Below are positions 57,025 through 64,000 of a DNA stretch of 64,000 nucleotides, piece after piece. Within the stretch, counting starts at the first letter, position 1; each line of letters begins with the position of its first letter. The position numbers and the translations under genes were made by a program. The DNA is from Sideroxyarcus sp. (GTDB taxonomy: Bacteria; Pseudomonadota; Gammaproteobacteria; Burkholderiales; Gallionellaceae): assembly GCA_030651895.1 (NCBI GenBank), contig JAUSBR010000004.1, positions 124,001-188,000 of the forward strand. The letters run 5' to 3'. The notes beneath the pieces were generated by a model that searched no databases, was not told the origin of the DNA, and was given only the letters and a program-made list of their open reading frames with translations.

Positions 57025-58842
57025 CTAGCTCTCGCCGTGCATCGCGTAATACATCATCGAACGCAGCCGCACCGGCGCGATCGGCTTGTGCAGCAGGATC
57101 GCCCCGCTGGCATGTATCTCGTTCAGGGTCTCGCTGGCGGTATCGCCGGTCACCACCACCACGGGCAGATCGGCACCCCACTGCTCGCGCATCTGCTTGA
57201 TGACATGGATCGCCGTCTTGCCGTGCGGCAGGCGGTAATCGCAGACCAGAACGTCCGGGCGCAGCTCGGCGATATCCAGTTTGCGCATCACGTCCTCGGC
57301 ATATTCCCCTGCAACCACCCTGCAACCCCACTGCTCCATGAGTTCGTTCGACAGTTCGCGGATATCCTGATCGTCTTCCACCAGCGCCACCACGCTGCCG
57401 TTCAGGTCGTAACTCGAATGGGTGATAACGAAAGGCTGCGCCAGGTGCGAGATATCGCCGACCGGCACGCTGAAACTGAAGGTCGAACCGATACCGGGTT
57501 CGGACTTGACCCGCACCTTGGTGCCCAGCAGCCCCTCGATGCGGCGCACGATGGCCAGACCCAGCCCCAACCCCTTGCGCCGGTCACGGTGAGGATTGTC
57601 GGCCTGATAATATTCCTCGAAGATATGCGGCAGCGTCTCCGGCCGGATACCGATGCCGGTATCGGCGACTTCCAGTTCGATATGGTCATGCATGCAGATG
57701 CAGCGTACCGCCACACCGCCGCTGTCGGTGTAGCGAATGGCGTTGGAGATCAGATTGCGCAGCATACGCTCAAGCAGGAAGGGGTCGCTGTAGATCACCG
57801 TGCTGCATTCGCCCTGCTCGTAGCTGTCGCCATTGCAGATGGGCAACTGGAAACTCAGGCCCTTGGCCTGGGCCAGCGGGGCGAAATCGCCGTAGATACG
57901 GTCGAACAGCGAGCCCAGCAGGAAATGCTGCAAGCGCGGCTCGACGATGCCCGCATCCAGGCGTGAAACATCGAGCAGGTCGTCGAACATGTCGACCAGC
58001 GCATTAACCGATTTGCCGATCTGACCGCCGAGACGTACGGTCTCCTTGTCTTTCGCCGTGTCCTGCAGTGCATCGGAGAACAGACGCAAGGCCTGCAAAG
58101 GCTGGCGCAGGTCGTGGCTGGCGGTGGCGAGGAATTTGGATTTTGCCTGATTGGCCTGCTCGGCCGCCTGGCGCGAAGCTTCCGCATCGCGCTTGCGCTC
58201 AAGTAACGCACCGACCAGCCGCTCGTTCTCGAAGCGGCGCCGTTGCGATTGCTCGAAAGTGAGTATCAGTTCCAGTGCCGACTTGAGCACGAAGATGCAG
58301 AACATGCTGAGCATGCCGGCCAGTATCCAGTGTGTCGTGTCGTTCTCCCAGGCCAGCCGTCCCATCAGCGGCACGGTCATGCTGATCAGGTAGATGAACA
58401 TCGAGGGAGGATGGAAAGGGTTGCTGGTCGCGGCACCCGCCGACAACCCCATCATGACGCAGATCATCAGTGCCTGATAAGCCAGATCGCCGGGAACGAA
58501 CATGATTATCCCGGCGCTGCCCCAGGTGACCGACGCCAGCATAGTCAACCTGCGAAAGCGCCGATCCCATCCCAGATTCTGCGCAAGCGTCTTCGACAGT
58601 TGCCGATGTCCGCGCCAGATATAGAACTCGAAGGCATGCACGACATACACCGTCAGCAACCATCCCTGTAGCACCCCGTGCGCGACCTTGTCCCACATCA
58701 GCATCACCAGGAACGGGGCAAGTACCAGTTGCGATATCAGCATCAGCGGGTAACTGTTGATGCGCGCGCGAATCTGCTCCGCGCGGATCGGCAGATTGTT
58801 CTCGTCTATCTCAAACCGCAGCAGATCGGTCAACGAACTCAT
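57025..58842 (-). CDS. Hybrid sensor histidine kinase with receiver domain
   Basis: 605 residues. Six hydrophobic helices form the N-terminal sensor (about 32-195). A coiled linker leads to HisKA with His243 (ASHDLRQPLQALRLFSDAL), an ATPase domain (NLISNAIRYTDSGG; ADTGIGI; KGLGLGLAI) and a C-terminal receiver with Asp535 (VLVCDYRLPHG). The SHDLRQPLQAL form is that of the RpfC/BarA-distant 'quorum-sensing-like' hybrid kinases. Its ATG overlaps the SCO1-like stop by four bases, so it is coupled to the biotin-copper gene run. Likely partner: the LuxR regulator downstream. Confidence 0.93.
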   Translation of the reverse strand: MSSLTDLLRFEIDENNLPIRAEQIRARINSYPLMLISQLVLAPFLVMLMWDKVAHGVLQGWLLTVYVVHAFEFYIWRGHRQLSKTLAQNLGWDRRFRRLTMLASVTWGSAGIIMFVPGDLAYQALMICVMMGLSAGAATSNPFHPPSMFIYLISMTVPLMGRLAWENDTTHWILAGMLSMFCIFVLKSALELILTFEQSQRRRFENERLVGALLERKRDAEASRQAAEQANQAKSKFLATASHDLRQPLQALRLFSDALQDTAKDKETVRLGGQIGKSVNALVDMFDDLLDVSRLDAGIVEPRLQHFLLGSLFDRIYGDFAPLAQAKGLSFQLPICNGDSYEQGECSTVIYSDPFLLERMLRNLISNAIRYTDSGGVAVRCICMHDHIELEVADTGIGIRPETLPHIFEEYYQADNPHRDRRKGLGLGLAIVRRIEGLLGTKVRVKSEPGIGSTFSFSVPVGDISHLAQPFVITHSSYDLNGSVVALVEDDQDIRELSNELMEQWGCRVVAGEYAEDVMRKLDIAELRPDVLVCDYRLPHGKTAIHVIKQMREQWGADLPVVVVTGDTASETLNEIHASGAILLHKPIAPVRLRSMMYYAMHGES

Positions 58843-59426
58843 TTAATCGCCAGTAATAGTCTGATGTCCTGTACCAATAATTCCGCGCGCTGTGCATAGG
58901 GCGCCAGCAGAACCGGCTTGCCGCCCGGCGCGATGAGATAGGTCCCGGCGGAATGATCGAGGTCGTATCCGCCATTCTTGTTCTGATGCACTTCCCATTT
59001 CACATCGAACGCCTGTGCCGCCTGCGCGGTCGCCATGGTATCACCGGACAAACCTTTGAAAGTAGGAAAGAATGCCGGTGGATACTGGGCCAGCAGTTCG
59101 CGTGTGTCGCGCGCTGGATCGAGCGTCACGAACAGCACCTGAACCCTGTCTGCATCCTTGCCCAGCATGCGCATCACCTGCGCCAGATCGGCGAGCGTGG
59201 TCGGGCATATCTGCGGACAATGGGTGTAGCCGAAGAACAGCACCACCACCTTGCCGCGATAGTCCGCCAGGCTGACCGGCTTGCCATCCGCCTCGTTGAG
59301 ATGGAAATCGGCTTGCGCGTAGCGGGCGCTGACGTCGCTGGCCTTGAAAGGGGATGGGAGTTTTTGTTCGCCGCAGGCTGAAAGAAGAAAGAAGGAAACC
59401 AGCAGAACCAGATTACGCCGCCACAT
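58839..59426 (-). CDS. SCO1/SenC-like copper-binding lipoprotein
   Basis: 195 residues. Signal peptide with lipobox LSAC (Cys18). Thioredoxin-like fold with copper ligands Cys70 and Cys74 (THCPQICPT) and His158 (LDHSAGTYLI), all kept. SCO proteins deliver copper to the CuA site of cytochrome oxidase or act in redox signalling; here membrane-anchored facing the periplasm. A start at 59426 places the signal peptide correctly; an upstream ATG at 59447 is possible. It overlaps the TauE/SafE-like gene by 14 bases. Confidence 0.93.
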   Translation of the reverse strand: MWRRNLVLLVSFFLLSACGEQKLPSPFKASDVSARYAQADFHLNEADGKPVSLADYRGKVVVLFFGYTHCPQICPTTLADLAQVMRMLGKDADRVQVLFVTLDPARDTRELLAQYPPAFFPTFKGLSGDTMATAQAAQAFDVKWEVHQNKNGGYDLDHSAGTYLIAPGGKPVLLAPYAQRAELLVQDIRLLLAIK

Positions 59427-60123
59427 GACATGCCCCCGTCCACCCATGGACCGTGAATGTATAAGTCACCCTGATCAGACCGTACACACCGAAGGAGGCG
59501 ACCAGCGCGCCCGCCACCATGCGCACACGCGGCGACTGCGCCCAGCCTTTGATGCTTTCCCAGAACAGGCCGATCGCCAGCAGGTTGGGCAAGGTGCCCA
59601 GCCCGAAAGCCAGCATGACGAGTGCGCCCTGCACCGCACTGCCGCTGGCCAGCGCCGTGAGCAGCACGCTATACACCAGACCGCAGGGCAACCAACCCCA
59701 CAACGCGCCCAAGCCGAGCGCGCGCGGCACGGTGTTCACAGGCAGCAGACGGGTCGTGATGGGTTGCAGCCGCTTCCACAGACCACTGCCCAGTTGTTCC
59801 ATGTGCCGCACCATACCCCACACCCCGGCCAGATACAGACCGAGTGCGACGAGCATGAAGGAGGACAGCGCAAACAGCAGATGCTGCACCGGCACCGCAT
59901 CGCGCATCAGCAATCCGGCCTGCCCCACCACGCCGACCAGCGCGCCCGCCACGGTGTAGCTCAAGATACGGCCGCCGCTGTAAGCCAGATGGAACGGCCA
60001 GCGGGGCCTCTCTTTCGGCACCTGGGTAGTGAAGATGCCGACGATGCTGCCGCACATGCCGAGGCAATGCACGCCGCCGAGCAGGCCCACCAGAAACACG
60101 GCAAAGATACTGAATTCAGTCAT
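59413..60123 (-). CDS. Sulfite exporter TauE/SafE-like membrane protein (DsbD_2 type)
   Basis: 236 residues, six or seven membrane helices. Motifs GGVHCLGMCGSIVG at the N-terminus and LWGWLPCGLVYSVLL near the middle are those of the COG2836/DsbD_2 proteins, which have Cys pairs within helices like CcdA/DsbD. Many members are encoded near cytochrome oxidase or copper genes and seem to act in copper transfer or oxidase assembly. The next gene is a SCO1-like copper protein, which fits. The start at 60123 overlaps bioD by 8 bases. Confidence 0.88.
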   Translation of the reverse strand: MTEFSIFAVFLVGLLGGVHCLGMCGSIVGIFTTQVPKERPRWPFHLAYSGGRILSYTVAGALVGVVGQAGLLMRDAVPVQHLLFALSSFMLVALGLYLAGVWGMVRHMEQLGSGLWKRLQPITTRLLPVNTVPRALGLGALWGWLPCGLVYSVLLTALASGSAVQGALVMLAFGLGTLPNLLAIGLFWESIKGWAQSPRVRMVAGALVASFGVYGLIRVTYTFTVHGWTGACHVAA

Positions 60124-60796
60124 TTATCTCTTGTTTGTCGAGCAGTTCCAATTGCAGATGCGTGGCAGCCGCATGTGCGTCAGGCTGTGCCTGATATGGC
60201 ACGATTGCCAGCAGCGGTGCAGCGATACGCTCGCGCAAAGCCTCGATGTTCTCCTGCAAGGCAGGCATGTCGGCATCGAGCACGTTGGCGATCCAACCCG
60301 CGCATTCTAGCTGATGATCGTCCATTGCCCCCACCGTCAGCAGGGCATGGTTGAGGCAACCCAGCCGCATGCCGACCACGAGGATGACCGGCAGGTCGAG
60401 TTCCTTCACCAGATCGGCAGTGGTCTGCTTGTCGTTGAGCGGCACCAGAAAACCGCCCGCCCCCTCCACGATGACCTCGTCCGCCTGGCCGGCCAGCTCG
60501 TGATACGAGGTCAGGATGCGCTTGAACTCGATGCGCACCCCGGCATGCCTTGCCGCCAGATGCGGCGCGATGGCATGCGCGAAACAGTAGGGATTGACCT
60601 GGCCGTAGGTGAGCTGCATCGAACTCGCCGCGCGCAGAGCCAGCGCATCGTCGTTGTGGTCTCGCTCGTCGCAACCCGCGGCCACCGGCTTGAACCCGGC
60701 CACGCGATCGCCCCTTGCCGCGAAAGCATGCAGCAGCGCGCAGCTCAGCAGCGTCTTGCCGACGCCGGTGTCGGTACCGGTGATGAAGTAGCTCAT
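60116..60796 (-). CDS. bioD: Dethiobiotin synthetase
   Basis: 226 residues. P-loop GTDTGVGKT at 7-15, then KPVAAG and an EGAGGFLVPLN motif, all typical of BioD. It carboxylates 7,8-diaminopelargonate to dethiobiotin with ATP. ATG at 60796 forms a four-base overlap with the bioC stop; a longer frame to 60859 lies inside bioC and was rejected. Confidence 0.96.
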   Translation of the reverse strand: MSYFITGTDTGVGKTLLSCALLHAFAARGDRVAGFKPVAAGCDERDHNDDALALRAASSMQLTYGQVNPYCFAHAIAPHLAARHAGVRIEFKRILTSYHELAGQADEVIVEGAGGFLVPLNDKQTTADLVKELDLPVILVVGMRLGCLNHALLTVGAMDDHQLECAGWIANVLDADMPALQENIEALRERIAAPLLAIVPYQAQPDAHAAATHLQLELLDKQEIND

Positions 60797-61662
60797 AGTT
60801 TGAAGTCCGTCCTGATGATGGCACGACCGTCCACTGTCGCCCTTGGTGCGGGGTTCCATGCATGCCCGTAGATGATCTCGAAGGTGGCTGGCAGTTTACC
60901 GTCCCGGCGCAGCTTCTCGTAATTCTCTGTCACACGTTGCCAGGCGGCCTTGCCCATCATGCCTTGGGCACGCCCGCTTGTAGCATTGTGCGCGCCTATG
61001 CTCTTCAGGTCCTGCATCACCGCGCGCACATCGTCGTAGGTCAACGTGAGCCGTTCCATCTCCATCACCGGATCGGCAAAACCGGCGGCGACCAGCATGT
61101 CGCCGATGTCATGCATGTCGGCGAAGCGATTGACGTGGTTGTGACCGTCCACGCCGTCGAAAGCGATGCGCAGTTCCTGCAGGGTATCGACCCCGAAGCT
61201 GGAGAACATCAGCAGACCGTCTACCTTGAGCACGCGCCGCAACTCGACGAAGGTGGCAGGCAGATCGTTGCACCATTGCAGCGCGAGATTGGACCACACC
61301 ATGTCGACACTGCCCGAGGCGAGTGGCAGCGCCTCGACGTCGGCGCACAGGTAGCTCTCGCGCTGGGCGGCGAACAGTTTCTGCCACCAGCTCGACGTGC
61401 CACGCGCATGTTGCAGCATGCCGATAGCGATATCGAGCGCGGTGACGTCGGCTTTCGGGTAGCGCTCACCCAACTGGCGCGTGCCCCAGCCGGTGCCGCT
61501 GCCGACATCCAGCACGCGCGCCGGCTGCAGCTTGATGATGTCCAACTTCTCCAACATGCGCACGCACACTTCGCGCTGCAGCACCGCCGCCGCGTCGTAG
61601 TCCCGCGCGGCGCGGCTGAAGGCGCGGCGAACCTGGCGCTTGTCTATCTCGAATTCATTCAT
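60793..61662 (-). CDS. bioC: Malonyl-ACP O-methyltransferase
   Basis: 289 residues. SAM-dependent methyltransferase: RVLDVGSGTGWGTRQL (motif I), ALDIAIGMLQHAR, SVDMVWSNLALQWCNDLP. BioC methylates malonyl-ACP so that the fatty acid pathway can build the pimeloyl chain. Within bioB-F-H-C-D the identity is clear. It overlaps bioH by 8 bases. Confidence 0.95.
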   Translation of the reverse strand: MNEFEIDKRQVRRAFSRAARDYDAAAVLQREVCVRMLEKLDIIKLQPARVLDVGSGTGWGTRQLGERYPKADVTALDIAIGMLQHARGTSSWWQKLFAAQRESYLCADVEALPLASGSVDMVWSNLALQWCNDLPATFVELRRVLKVDGLLMFSSFGVDTLQELRIAFDGVDGHNHVNRFADMHDIGDMLVAAGFADPVMEMERLTLTYDDVRAVMQDLKSIGAHNATSGRAQGMMGKAAWQRVTENYEKLRRDGKLPATFEIIYGHAWNPAPRATVDGRAIIRTDFKL

Positions 61663-62419
61663 GCAGAAAACTCTTCACTTGTTCAACAAAGATATCGGGA
61701 TGCGACAGGAACGGCGCATGCGCCGCACCCGCCACTTCGACCACGCGCGCATTCGGCATGGTCTGTGCCAGATAGTACGACGCTTCGGGCGGGGTCAGCT
61801 TGTCGCGCTCGCCCGCGATGAGCAGCGTGGACTGTTTTATTTCCGTCAGCGTTGCGCGCAGGTCGGCATCGCGCAGTATCTCCAGCCCGCCGCGCAAGGC
61901 GCCCATATCCGGCTCACCGCGGCTGAACAGACGCTCGCGCAGCAGCCCCAGCAGCTCGCGCTCGTTCTCGCTGCCGCGCAATTGCAGTGCGATGAAGCGG
62001 CGCAGGGTGGCCGCATGGTTCTGTTCCAGCTCGGCGGCGAACTTGGCCAGCACTTCGCCCGCCATGCCGAACAGCCAGTCTTCGCGCTCGGCGAAACAGG
62101 GGGTGCTGGTGACCAGCACCAGCCGCTGCACTTTCGCCGGTTCGCGTTGTGCCCAGTGCAGCGCCACCTGCCCGCCCAGCGACCAGCCCAGTACATCGAG
62201 CGGTCCGCTGAATTGCTGAGACAATGCTTCCACCAGGGCATCCAGATTCGTCTGCGGCAGCGGCGCACTGGCGCCGAAGCCGGGCAGATCTACGCTCAGC
62301 ACGCGAAAGTCCGATGCCAACTTCTGCGCGACATCCGTCCACACGCCGCCGTGCATGCCCCAGCCGTGGATCAGCAGCAGCGGTTCGCCGCTGCCGATAC
62401 TTTCAAGATGCAAGCTCAT
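61655..62419 (-). CDS. bioH: Pimeloyl-ACP methyl ester esterase
   Basis: 254 residues, alpha/beta hydrolase. Oxyanion segment LLIHGWGMHGGVW, nucleophile Ser80 in GWSLGG, Asp in AGERDKLTP and His in GAAHAPFLSHP. It ends chain growth by removing the methyl ester from pimeloyl-ACP. GGAGCATTGC precedes the start at 62419, which lies inside the bioF end (17-base overlap). Confidence 0.95.
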   Translation of the reverse strand: MSLHLESIGSGEPLLLIHGWGMHGGVWTDVAQKLASDFRVLSVDLPGFGASAPLPQTNLDALVEALSQQFSGPLDVLGWSLGGQVALHWAQREPAKVQRLVLVTSTPCFAEREDWLFGMAGEVLAKFAAELEQNHAATLRRFIALQLRGSENERELLGLLRERLFSRGEPDMGALRGGLEILRDADLRATLTEIKQSTLLIAGERDKLTPPEASYYLAQTMPNARVVEVAGAAHAPFLSHPDIFVEQVKSFLHE

Positions 62420-63557
62420 GCAATGCTCCGATGAGTTGTTCCACATCTGCTTCGCTATGCGCCGCAGACAACGTGATTCGCAACCTTGCCGTGCCCTGCG
62501 GCACGGTGGGCGGGCGGATCGCCGCGACCCAGATGCCGCGTTCGCGCAGGGCTTCGCTCAAACGCAAAGCCTGCGCGTTATCCCCGATCAGCAGCGGCTG
62601 TATCGCGGTGTCCGACGGCATCAGTTGCCAGGGCAGGTCGGCCAGACCGTTACGCAGTTGTTCTACCAGTTGCTTCAGATGGGCGCGCAGCGCATCGCCT
62701 TGCACGATCAATTGCAGACTCTGCGACAGAGCGACAGACAGCGCGGGCGGAGTCGCCGTGGTGTAGACATAGCTGTGCGCGTGATTGACCAGCGTGTCGA
62801 TGACGGCCTTTTCCGCCGCGACGATGGCACCGGAGACGCCGGCAGCCTTGCCCAGCGTCGCCATATAGATGATGCGCGGCGATGCGATGCCGAAATGCGC
62901 CAGCGAACCGCGCCCCTGGCCGCCGAGCACACCGAAGCCGTGCGCGTCGTCCACATACAGCCAGGCACCATGCTGCTCACACAGCGCCAGCATCTCGCTT
63001 AGCGGCGCGATATCACCGTCCATGCTGAACACCGCATCGGTGATGACCAGCTTTCTGCCGCTTGGGGTCTGTGCCAACAATTGTTCGAGCTGAGCCATGT
63101 CGCCATGGCGGTAGCGTTTGGTATCGGCACGCGACAGCAGCATGGCGTCGTTGAGCGAGGCATGGTTGAACTTGTCGGCAAACACCGTGTCGCCCTTGCC
63201 GACGAGCGCCTGCACCACGCCTAGGTTGGCCATGTAGCCGGTGGAGAACAGCAGCCCGGCGGGTTTGCCAACAAAAGCGGCAAGCTGCTGTTCGAGCAGA
63301 TGATGCGCCGCGAAATGCCCGCTCACCAGATGCGCCGCACCCGCGCCGACGCCCCACTGCTGCGCCCCCTGTTGCAGCGCAGTAACGAGTTGCGGGTGAC
63401 TGGCGAGGCCGAGGTAGTCGTTGCTGCAAAAGGCGAGATAGGGCTTGCCGTCGACCACGATGTGCGGCGACTGCGGCGTATCCAGCGTGCGCCGTTTGCG
63501 CAGCAGGCTTTGCGCGGCACGCTCGTCCAGCTCGTTCTGCAGAACGGAAAACGGCAT
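62403..63557 (-). CDS. bioF: 8-amino-7-oxononanoate synthase
   Basis: 384 residues, PLP-dependent alpha-oxoamine synthase. It condenses pimeloyl-ACP and alanine. SNDYLGLASHP near residue 45, GSGHFAAHH-type substrate loop, DDAHGFGVLGGQGRG and the Schiff-base Lys237 (ATLGKAAGVSGA). One-base overlap with the bioB stop. Length as in E. coli (384). Confidence 0.97.
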   Translation of the reverse strand: MPFSVLQNELDERAAQSLLRKRRTLDTPQSPHIVVDGKPYLAFCSNDYLGLASHPQLVTALQQGAQQWGVGAGAAHLVSGHFAAHHLLEQQLAAFVGKPAGLLFSTGYMANLGVVQALVGKGDTVFADKFNHASLNDAMLLSRADTKRYRHGDMAQLEQLLAQTPSGRKLVITDAVFSMDGDIAPLSEMLALCEQHGAWLYVDDAHGFGVLGGQGRGSLAHFGIASPRIIYMATLGKAAGVSGAIVAAEKAVIDTLVNHAHSYVYTTATPPALSVALSQSLQLIVQGDALRAHLKQLVEQLRNGLADLPWQLMPSDTAIQPLLIGDNAQALRLSEALRERGIWVAAIRPPTVPQGTARLRITLSAAHSEADVEQLIGALHELAS

Positions 63558-64000
63558 CAGTGCTTTTCGGTCAACGGGTACAAGCCCAGCTTGTTCATCA
63601 ACGCGCGGTCACGCTCCACTTCCGGGTTGCCGGTGGTCAGCAACTGTTCGCCGTAGAAGATGGAGTTGGCGCCGCCCAGAAAGCACAGTGCCTGCACCGC
63701 ATCGCTCATCTCGCCGCGACCGGCGGAGAGGCGCACGAAGGCTTTCGGCATGGTGATGCGCGCCACGGCGATCATGCGCACAAAATCGAGCGGGTCGATG
63801 TCCTCGGTCTCGGCCAGCGGCGTGCCTTCGACCTTGACCAGGTTGTTGATCGGCACGCTCTCGGGATACGGGTCCATGTTGGCCAGTTGCGCAATGAGCC
63901 CGGCGCGCTGGGTCAGATTCTCGCCCAGCCCGATGATGCCGCCGCTGCAGACGTTCATTCCCGCCTTGCGCACCCGCTCCAGCGTGTCGATGCGATCCTG
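63557..64000 (-). CDS. bioB: Biotin synthase, C-terminal part (5' end outside window)
   Basis: 147 residues visible; the frame is open to the window edge, beginning in [14 protein letters not shown]. The 2Fe-2S ligands of the C-terminal half are seen: Cys in [12 protein letters not shown] and Arg in VRLSAGR. The radical-SAM CxxxCxxC motif lies beyond the edge. BioB inserts sulphur into dethiobiotin. First visible gene of the bioB-F-H-C-D unit; its start and promoter are not in view. Confidence 0.96.
   Translation of the reverse strand, partial: QDRIDTLERVRKAGMNVCSGGIIGLGENLTQRAGLIAQLANMDPYPESVPINNLVKVEGTPLAETEDIDPLDFVRMIAVARITMPKAFVRLSAGRGEMSDAVQALCFLGGANSIFYGEQLLTTGNPEVERDRALMNKLGLYPLTEKH

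Overview
The window is a gene-dense, visibly GC-rich stretch of a betaproteobacterial chromosome. The most likely source is the Nitrosomonadales/Gallionellaceae type (Sideroxydans- or Gallionella-like). This is inferred from the protein families, the tightly overlapping operons and the ftsK-lolA-rarA-serS gene order; no marker gene for taxonomy (rRNA) is present. About 50 coding genes, one tRNA-Ser(CGA) and several palindromic repeats are visible. Only the first gene (sensor kinase, 5' end missing) and the last (bioB, 5' end missing) are cut by the window edges. No transposase, phage gene or CRISPR array was seen.

Layout. 1-5.7 kb: the end of an EnvZ-like kinase, then on the minus strand an acid-stress-type amino acid decarboxylase, hslR and a membrane hydrolase, and dcd with a small partner. 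5.9-9.6 kb (+): metG and an SthA-like flavoprotein. 9.6-12.5 kb (-): ubiU-ubiV-ubiT for oxygen-independent ubiquinone synthesis, preceded by a perfect FNR-type box spaced as in a class II promoter. 12.6-21.1 kb (-): a six-gene hydrogenase-4/complex I-like membrane complex. Its large subunit has lost all four NiFe-binding cysteines, and no ferredoxin-type subunit is encoded. A spermidine-synthase-like protein and a CxxxCxxCC (YkgJ-type) protein are coupled to its 3' end. 21.1-27.2 kb (-): a cell-envelope cluster of three LPP20-like lipoproteins, a mini-lipoprotein, a FecR-domain protein, a secreted transglutaminase-like protein, a small beta-barrel and a secreted coiled-coil protein. The FecR and transglutaminase proteins share an aromatic-periodic helical segment. 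No function is known to me for this set.

27.4-36.8 kb (-): three signalling genes probably in one operon: a 1535-residue CheB-CheR-PAS-GGDEF-EAL fusion, a Crp/Fnr-family regulator and a 1327-residue CBS-PAS-GGDEF-EAL protein. 37-42.9 kb: dnaE (with an in-frame remnant of an interspersed repeat), a small ORF, a hairpin-rich non-coding stretch, tRNA-Ser and mltF. 42.9-50.5 kb (-): an ABC export-type system (ATPase, permease, periplasmic LolA-like protein, outer-membrane protein) with its own LytS/LytTR two-component pair and an SDR. An AT-richer beta-lactamase-fold gene sits in the middle of this operon.

50.6-64 kb (-): serS, rarA, lolA and ftsK preceded by a LuxR-type response regulator, then a hybrid kinase, a SCO1-like copper lipoprotein, a TauE/SafE-like membrane protein and bioD-C-H-F-B, almost all joined by 1-20 base overlaps. 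Together the genes suggest a respiratory bacterium that lives across oxic and anoxic conditions (FNR-linked quinone synthesis, complex I-like ion pump, copper chaperone for a haem-copper oxidase) and has extensive c-di-GMP signalling.
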